From Bacillota bacterium (GTDB taxonomy: Bacteria > Bacillota > Sulfobacillia > Symbiobacteriales > ZC4RG38), in NCBI GenBank assembly GCA_021890795.1, contig JAKKUO010000001.1, positions 124,001 through 188,000 of the forward strand: 64,000 nt of DNA, given 5' to 3'. The first letter of the stretch is position 1. Every line of letters begins with the position of its first letter. The translations under genes and the position numbers were made by a program. Positions 59,410-64,000 of this stretch are shown in pieces. Under the pieces are notes generated by a model. That model did not search any database. It saw only the letters and a list, made by a program, of their open reading frames with translations, and had not been told where the DNA came from.

Positions 59410-60600
59410 ATGGGCTGGCGGTGGCCTGGGGGGATGAAGGCCTACCTGGAACTGCGGGGGCGGCTGGCGGGGCTGCCCCGGGTGGGGCGAGGGTCGTCCC
59501 AGTGGCAGGCAGCCCTCTGGCACCTGGCCTGGGGGCGGCTGGAGGAGGCGGAGACCGCCGCCCGGCTGGCCACAATGATAGAAACGGAGCGGCACGACCT
59601 GGCGGCAGGGCTGGGGCTTCTGCTCCTTACCCTCGGCAAGGCAGCGGAGGCGGAAGAGCCCCTGGCCCGGGCCGTCGCCCTCTGCGGCACCCAGGCCGAG
59701 TACTGGTTCTGGCTCGGCGAGGTGCGGCTGGGGCTGGGGCGGGCCGAGGAGGCCCTGCCCGCCTACGACCAGGCCCTCCGGCTCAGGCCCGAGTGGCCGG
59801 AGGCCTGGGTCGGCAAGGGCCGTTGCCTCAGCCGGCTGGGGCGGACCGAGGAGGCCCTCCTACACCTGGAGGCCGGCCTGGCCGCCATGCCGAAGGCGGC
59901 CGCCCTCTGGAACAACCGGGGCCTCTGCCTGATCCGCCTGGGACGGGTGGACGAGGGAGTGGCGAGCTACCGCCGGGCCCTGGCCCTTGCCCCCCGCCGG
60001 GGGGAGATTTGGGCCAACCTGGGGGTGGCTCTCCTGCAGCAGGGAGCGCCGGAAGAGGCCTACCGCTGCTTTGTGCGGGCCCGGCAGCTGGGGCAACAGG
60101 ACCCGGTGCTGCTGAACAATACCGGCCACGCCCTGGCCACCCTGGGCCGGCACCAGGAGGCGCTGGCCTGCTTCCGCCAGTCCCTGGCTCTGGATCCGGA
60201 CCAGCTGGAGGTGGCCCAGAACCTGGCCACCTGCCTGATGGCAACGGGGGCGTGGCGGGAGGCGAGCCAGTGGCTGCGCCAGGCCCTGCAGAAGTGGCCG
60301 GAGGCGGTGCCGCTCCTGCGGCTGCTGGGGGCTGCCCTGGAGGCCCGGGGACGGCACCGGGCCGCCCTGGCGGCGTACAACCGGGCCCTGGCCATCCGCC
60401 CCGACGACCCGGAGGCGGTGGGGGCCAAGGCCGCGTGCCTGCTCCGGCTGGGGGAGTACCGGCAGGCCTACGCTTGGTTTCTCCGGGCCCGGGCCCTGGA
60501 GCCGGGCAACCGGAACCACCTCTGGGGCCAGGCGGCCTGCCTGGAGCGGATGGGCCGTCATTCCGAGGCCCTGGAAGTCTACAACCGCTCCCTGGCCTAA
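59410..60600 (+). CDS. tetratricopeptide (TPR) repeat protein
   Basis: 396 aa. ATG 59410 follows GGAGAGGGAGGGG. About nine TPR units are visible, e.g. AEYWFWLGEVRLGLGRAEEA, AALWNNRGLCLIRLGRVDEG, GEIWANLGVALLQQGAPEEA and PVLLNNTGHALATLGRHQEA. Most keep the W-LG-Y-A-F-A-P pattern. No signal peptide or membrane helix, so probably a cytoplasmic protein-binding scaffold. Upstream (59280-59330) is a short AT-richer patch with repeated TTGTC elements. The partner is unknown. Confidence 0.9.
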   Translation: MGWRWPGGMKAYLELRGRLAGLPRVGRGSSQWQAALWHLAWGRLEEAETAARLATMIETERHDLAAGLGLLLLTLGKAAEAEEPLARAVALCGTQAEYWFWLGEVRLGLGRAEEALPAYDQALRLRPEWPEAWVGKGRCLSRLGRTEEALLHLEAGLAAMPKAAALWNNRGLCLIRLGRVDEGVASYRRALALAPRRGEIWANLGVALLQQGAPEEAYRCFVRARQLGQQDPVLLNNTGHALATLGRHQEALACFRQSLALDPDQLEVAQNLATCLMATGAWREASQWLRQALQKWPEAVPLLRLLGAALEARGRHRAALAAYNRALAIRPDDPEAVGAKAACLLRLGEYRQAYAWFLRARALEPGNRNHLWGQAACLERMGRHSEALEVYNRSLA

Positions 60601-60610
60601 TGGACGCCGC

Positions 60611-60638
60611 GCGGCCGGCCCCTGCCGGGGCCGGCCGC
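60611..60638. terminator. hairpin between convergent TPR and SASP genes
   Basis: A perfect 12-bp stem GCGGCCGGCCCC / GGGGCCGGCCGC with loop TGCC, 10 nt after the TPR gene stop. No T-run. Confidence 0.55.
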
Positions 60639-60695
60639 CGGCTATGCGAACAGGCGCCACGCCTGGAAAGCGGAGGTCAGGGTGCCGCCCGGCGG

Positions 60696-60914
60696 CTAGG
60701 TCTGTCGGTTGGCCAGCGCCTGCTGGGCGTACTGGATCATCACCTTGACCATGTTGCCGCCGATCTTGCCCCCGATGCGACCGCAATCCCGGGACGTGGT
60801 CTCGGCCCACCCGCGGGTCAGGATCTGGTCCGTCAGGCCCAGTTCCGAGGCGATCTCCCACTTGAAGGCATCCCGGACCGCGTGGGGGATCAGCCCGGAG
60901 GTGGATCTCGGCAT
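60696..60914 (-). CDS. alpha/beta-type small acid-soluble spore protein
   Basis: 72 aa. ATG at 60914 follows a perfect AAGGAGGT, 6 nt away; the longer frame is a shadow. Hallmarks: the germination-protease (GPR) site in FKWEIASELG, and the DNA-binding repeat ending in TSRDCGRIGGKIGGNMVKVM (G-x-I-G-G-x-M). Two unusual points: a Cys in the usually Cys-free repeat, and a Trp in GWAETTSRD. SASP coats and protects spore DNA from UV. Expression should depend on a forespore sigma factor; no clear sigma-G site was found. Confidence 0.95.
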   Translation of the reverse strand: MPRSTSGLIPHAVRDAFKWEIASELGLTDQILTRGWAETTSRDCGRIGGKIGGNMVKVMIQYAQQALANRQT

Positions 60915-61011
60915 GGCGGCACCTCCTTGTGGGAAGGCGGTGGGCCCCCAGGGTTTGCGGAGGTGGGGCATCCCTATTCTGCCCGGCCTTGGCCGGGCGT
61001 TATGTCCCCCA

Positions 61012-61077
61012 ATCCGTGGCAAAGCCGCCGCCGGTTGGGTGCAGATCCGTGGCAAGACCACCGGCGGCTGGCTTTGG
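61012..61077. repeat. imperfect 33-bp direct repeat
   Basis: Two adjacent 33-bp units (61012-61044 and 61045-61077) share 24 of 33 positions, beginning ATCCGTGGCAA. They lie in the gap between the SASP and YpmA genes, beside the perfect GCCCGGCC/GGCCGGGC hairpin at 60981-60998. I see no coding role. Confidence 0.6.
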
Positions 61078-61178
61078 GGCCGCGCCACCGGGAAACGCAC
61101 GGGCGGGAAGGAAACGCCGCCCGGCGAGCCGAACTTTCATGGCAAACCGAAGGGGTTGGCAAGGGGGTGGTCCCAGCG

Positions 61179-61376
61179 GTGGAACTCTTTGCTGACCACG
61201 AGCCCCTGCCGCTCCTGGGGGAGACGGTGCTGGACAACCCGCCAGATCTGGTCCGGTTGGTGACCTTCCTGAACCGGACCCTGAAATCCGCCGGCTTCGT
61301 CTTCGGCCTGCGACAGTTGCCCGACGGCCGCTTCCGGCTGGCGGTCTACCAGACCAAGGCCAGATCCGGCGCCTGA
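61179..61376 (+). CDS. YpmA-family (DUF4264) small protein
   Basis: 65 aa. GTG 61179 lies 8 nt after AAGGGGG; longer frames run into intergenic repeats. Sequence matches the YpmA pattern: PPDLVRLVTFLNRTLKSAGF then VFGLRQLPDGRFRLAVYQT (Bacillus YpmA: about 56 aa, FLNKTLK...MFGL). The family has no known function and is typical of spore formers. The FtsA-like gene follows 33 nt later on the same strand. Confidence 0.82.
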   Translation: MELFADHEPLPLLGETVLDNPPDLVRLVTFLNRTLKSAGFVFGLRQLPDGRFRLAVYQTKARSGA

Positions 61377-61409
61377 TCCCAGGCAGCGGCGTGGCAAGAG
61401 GTGGCACGG

Positions 61410-63572
61410 GTGACAGCGCACAGCGACATGGCAGCAGAGCCTAGCCTCAGTCTCGACATCGGCACCCGGAAGGTCGCCGGGCTGGTGACGGTGCCCCACC
61501 GGGGCGGCCTGCGGATCCTGGCGGCGGAGCGAATGGAGCACCGCACCCGGGCCATGTACGACGGCCAGGTCCACGACGTGGTGGAGGTGGCCAGGGTCGT
61601 CGCCGCGATCAAGGCCAAATTGGAGGCCCGGGTTGGTCGGCGGTTCACCGAGGCCGCGGTGGCCGCGGCTGGCCGGGCCCTGCGCACGTTCCGCGGGGTA
61701 GCCCGGCATACCCGGTCGCCCCGGGAGCCCATCACGCCGGAAGAGGACCTGGCCCTGGAGTTGGCCGCGGTTCAGGAGGCCCAGCGGGCCCTGGCCCGGA
61801 CGGTGGGGGCCCATCAGGAGGCCCGGGACTACCTGTACGTCGGCCACTCGGTGCTGGAGCGGCGGCTGGACGGCCTGCCCCTCACCAACCTGGTGGGGCA
61901 GCGGGGGGAGGAGGCGGAGGTCGAGGTCATCGCCACCTTCCTGCCCCGGGGGGTGGTGGACTCCCTGCTGGCGGTGCTGGAACGGGTGAGCCTGGAACTC
62001 TCCGCCCTGACCCTGGAACCCATCGCGGCCATCGGGGTGGTTATCCCCCCGAGCATGCGCCACCTGAACCTGGTCCTGGTGGACATCGGCGCCGGCACGT
62101 CGGACATCGCCATCACCCGCCGGGGGACCGTCGTCGCTTACGACATGGTCCCCATCGCCGGGGACGAGATCACCGAGGCCCTCTCCGAAGCGTACCTGCT
62201 GGATTTCAACGTGGCCGAGCAGGTAAAGCGGCAGCTCACCGGCCGGCAAACGGTCACCTTCCAGGACATCCTCGGCCGCACCCACCAGGTCGCCACAGAT
62301 GAAGTGAAGGCGAGGCTGGCGCCCGCGGTGGAGCGCCTCGCCCAGGCGGTCGCTGAGCGGATCCTGGCCCTCAACGGTGCCCCGCCCCAGGCGGTGGTGC
62401 TGGTGGGGGGCGGCAGCCAGACTCCGGGGCTGACCGAGGCGTTGGCGGCAGCCCTGGGGCTCCCGCCGGACCGGGTGGCCGTCCGGGGGCGGGACGCGGT
62501 GGCCGGGGTGACCGGCGCCCGCTCGGTCCTCGGCTCCCCTGATGCGGTCACTCCCATCGGCATCGCCGTGGCCGCCCGGGAGCACGCGGCCCTGGGCTTC
62601 GCGTACATCCACGTGAACGGGGTCGGGGTGCGGCTCTACCACCCGACCCGGCTCACCGTGGCCGACGCCCTGCTGGCCGCGGGCTTTGAGATGAAGGACC
62701 TCCAGCCCCGGCTGGGGCCGGGGCTGACGGTGCGGGTAAACGGCGAGTTGCGGCTGGTGCCGGGCACCCCGGGGCGGCCCGCGGCCATCCGGGTCAACGG
62801 CGAGCCCGCGACCCTCCAGAGCCCCATCCGGCACCGGGACCAGGTGGAGGTGGTACCCGCGGTGCCGGGGCAGCCCGGTCAGGCCCGGGTCCGGGACCTG
62901 GCACCGGCGATGGAGCCCCTGCGGGTCGTGGTGGAGGACCGGGAGGTAGAGGTTCCGCCCCTGGTGCGGGTGAACGGCCTGCCCCGGGACCTGGAGAGCC
63001 CCGTCCAGGACAACGACGAGGTGGAAATCCGGCCCCGGCGCACCCTGGCCGAGGCCCTGGAGGTCCTACCCCTCCCGGACCTCTCCGAGCAGGTGGTGCT
63101 CCGCTACCGGCTGAACGGGGATTCCCGGGAGTGGGTCTACCCCCGGTACCGGGTGCTGGTGGACGGGGTGCCCGCGGATCCGTCGACTCCCCTCCGGCCG
63201 GGGTGCCGGATCCAAGTGCGGCCCGCGGACGGTCCCACGGTGGGGGACGCCGCCGCCCCGGCCTTGGCCGCGGCCGGTCCGCCGGTCCGGGTCCGGGTCG
63301 GCGACCGGGTGATACCGCTCCGGCCCCCGCCCCGAATCCGCCGGGGCGGCGTACCGGTGGACCCCCGGGAGCCCCTCAGGAACCTGGACGACCTGACGGT
63401 GGAGGTCGACCCCGAGTCCCCGCCCATCTTCGCGGACCTGCTGGCCCGCATCGGCCTGGACCCCACGCCGCCCCCGGGGAAGAGCCGGCTGCGGATGGAG
63501 GTCAACGGCCGGCCTGCGGACTTTGTCACGCCGCTGCAGGATGGGGATGAAGTGGCGGTCACCTGGGAGTGA
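61410..63572 (+). CDS. FtsA-like actin-fold ATPase with C-terminal beta-grasp-like repeats
   Basis: 720 aa from GTG 61410, ~6 nt after AGAGGTG; GTG 61401 is nearly as good. Actin/Hsp70 fold: phosphate-1 LSLDIGTRKVAGLV, an SHS2-like insert, phosphate-2 LVLVDIGAGTSDIAITRRG, and adenosine motif VVLVGGGSQTPGL. The C-terminal ~320 residues are not in normal FtsA. They hold about five repeats of the form VNGxPxxxxTPLxDGDxVxV (IRVNGEPATLQSPIRHRDQV, VRVNGLPRDLESPVQDNDEV, and so on to MEVNGRPADFVTPLQDGDEV), reminiscent of ThiS/TGS/SLBB beta-grasp folds. Many Bacillota carry long FtsA paralogues of this kind. Role likely in cell or spore envelope organisation. Confidence 0.85.
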   Translation: MTAHSDMAAEPSLSLDIGTRKVAGLVTVPHRGGLRILAAERMEHRTRAMYDGQVHDVVEVARVVAAIKAKLEARVGRRFTEAAVAAAGRALRTFRGVARHTRSPREPITPEEDLALELAAVQEAQRALARTVGAHQEARDYLYVGHSVLERRLDGLPLTNLVGQRGEEAEVEVIATFLPRGVVDSLLAVLERVSLELSALTLEPIAAIGVVIPPSMRHLNLVLVDIGAGTSDIAITRRGTVVAYDMVPIAGDEITEALSEAYLLDFNVAEQVKRQLTGRQTVTFQDILGRTHQVATDEVKARLAPAVERLAQAVAERILALNGAPPQAVVLVGGGSQTPGLTEALAAALGLPPDRVAVRGRDAVAGVTGARSVLGSPDAVTPIGIAVAAREHAALGFAYIHVNGVGVRLYHPTRLTVADALLAAGFEMKDLQPRLGPGLTVRVNGELRLVPGTPGRPAAIRVNGEPATLQSPIRHRDQVEVVPAVPGQPGQARVRDLAPAMEPLRVVVEDREVEVPPLVRVNGLPRDLESPVQDNDEVEIRPRRTLAEALEVLPLPDLSEQVVLRYRLNGDSREWVYPRYRVLVDGVPADPSTPLRPGCRIQVRPADGPTVGDAAAPALAAAGPPVRVRVGDRVIPLRPPPRIRRGGVPVDPREPLRNLDDLTVEVDPESPPIFADLLARIGLDPTPPPGKSRLRMEVNGRPADFVTPLQDGDEVAVTWE

Positions 63573-63604
63573 GCCGCCGGCGACCAGGCCACAGGAGGAG
63601 TCTC

Positions 63605-64000
63605 ATGCTGACCGAGCTGCAGCCCGGCATCTACTACTGGCACGGCGGTGTCAACTTCGGCCTGCTGGTGGGGGCGGACCGGCAACTGGTGCTGATCGAC
63701 GCCGGGTTGGACGCCGCAGCGCCCCGGAAGGCTCTCCGGCCGTTTCTGGAGCAGGGGTACCGGCTGGCCGCAGTGGTGGCCACCCACTGCCATGCCGATC
63801 ACATCGGCGGCGCGGCGGAGCTTCACCGGCGTTTCGGCTGCCCGGTCTACGCGCCCGCCCCGGAGCACCTGGTGCTGGAGCATCCGGAGCTGGGAGGTGC
63901 GCTCCTCTACGGCGCCTATCCCCCGCCTTCCCTGCAGGTCAAGTTTCTGCAGCCCCAGGCCCCCTGTCCCGTGGCCGGGGTGCTGCGGCCGGGCCCCCTT
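63605..64000 (+). CDS. metallo-beta-lactamase-fold hydrolase, 3' end outside window
   Basis: First 132 codons of a gene truncated by the window edge. ATG 63605 (MLTELQPGIYYWHGGVNFGL) follows AGGAGGAG. The zinc motif HxHxDH appears as ATHCHADHIGGA (~57-68), preceded by LIDAGLD. This is the common MBL-fold core (glyoxalase II, lactonase, or sulfur dioxygenase-like). The substrate cannot be read from the N-terminal part. Confidence 0.88.
   Translation, partial: MLTELQPGIYYWHGGVNFGLLVGADRQLVLIDAGLDAAAPRKALRPFLEQGYRLAAVVATHCHADHIGGAAELHRRFGCPVYAPAPEHLVLEHPELGGALLYGAYPPPSLQVKFLQPQAPCPVAGVLRPGPL

Noticed and set aside
61012-61077. CRISPR-like array
   Set aside because: Only two imperfect adjacent 33-bp units, no spacers and no cas genes in the window.
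1-64000. tRNA or rRNA genes, prophage or transposase
   Set aside because: Reading both strands showed no cloverleaf with CCA-adjacent acceptor, no rRNA-like conserved stretches and no integrase or transposase motifs.

Overview
The window is very GC-rich (about 70% or more by eye) and reads as chromosome from an endospore-forming Bacillota of the high-GC thermophilic kind (Symbiobacterium / Thermaerobacter / Caldinitratiruptor-like; the genus is a guess). Evidence: spoIVA, an alpha/beta-type small acid-soluble spore protein, YlbF- and YpmA-family proteins, AddAB rather than RecBCD, a Gram-positive SAM-I riboswitch, AroH-type chorismate mutase next to cmk, and PlsY/PlsC acyl transfer. No rRNA, tRNA, CRISPR array, prophage or insertion sequence was seen.

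Layout. 1-11.2 kb: end of a YhaN-type SMC-like ATPase, then addB and addA, then a PLP cystathionine synthase/lyase. 11.3-17.9 kb: two hypothetical genes, an SDR oxidoreductase, then aroH-cmk-plsC-rpsA and gpsA. 17.9-28.9 kb: topB, a membrane glycosyltransferase with a large insertion (minus strand), spoIVA, murJ, a small unknown gene, der and plsY. 28.9-34.5 kb: a strong promoter and SAM-I riboswitch ahead of metX-hom-lysC, then corA. 34.6-39.6 kb: class III aminotransferase, SRPBCC protein, ClC-CBS transporter, speD with a structured leader, and ndk. 39.6-45.2 kb: LysM/FG-GAP protein (minus), then an MTA/MTI-type phosphorylase, ahcY-like hydrolase, an odd Ala/Gly-rich protein and mtaD deaminase. 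45.3-48.2 kb (minus): YbjQ, and a sulfide-oxidation operon sqr-DUF1641-dsrE-tusA. 48.5-56.7 kb: beta-propeller protein, YlbF, comB (minus), small membrane protein, dinG-surE, psd-pssA. 56.7-64 kb: an AT-richer ankyrin lipoprotein island (minus), TIGR04086-like membrane protein, a NodB-fold protein without catalytic residues, TPR protein, SASP (minus), YpmA, an FtsA-like ATPase with C-terminal beta-grasp-like repeats, and the start of an MBL-fold hydrolase.

How genes work together. The most coherent story is SAM metabolism. The riboswitch controls methionine-branch genes, SpeD consumes SAM for polyamines, and the 40.5-45.1 kb cluster would recycle the two SAM by-products, MTA and SAH. The deaminase, the Asn in the phosphorylase base pocket and the Glu/Lys substitutions in the hydrolase adenine pocket together suggest salvage through the deaminated (inosyl) intermediates. 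A second theme is phospholipid synthesis (gpsA, plsY, plsC, pssA, psd). A third is DNA repair (YhaN, AddAB, DinG, TopB).

Two start-site observations matter for annotation: addB and surE have no ATG/GTG/TTG upstream of their conserved N-terminal motifs, and both must start at CTG. Many core enzymes here also carry Gly/Ala/Pro-rich low-complexity insertions.
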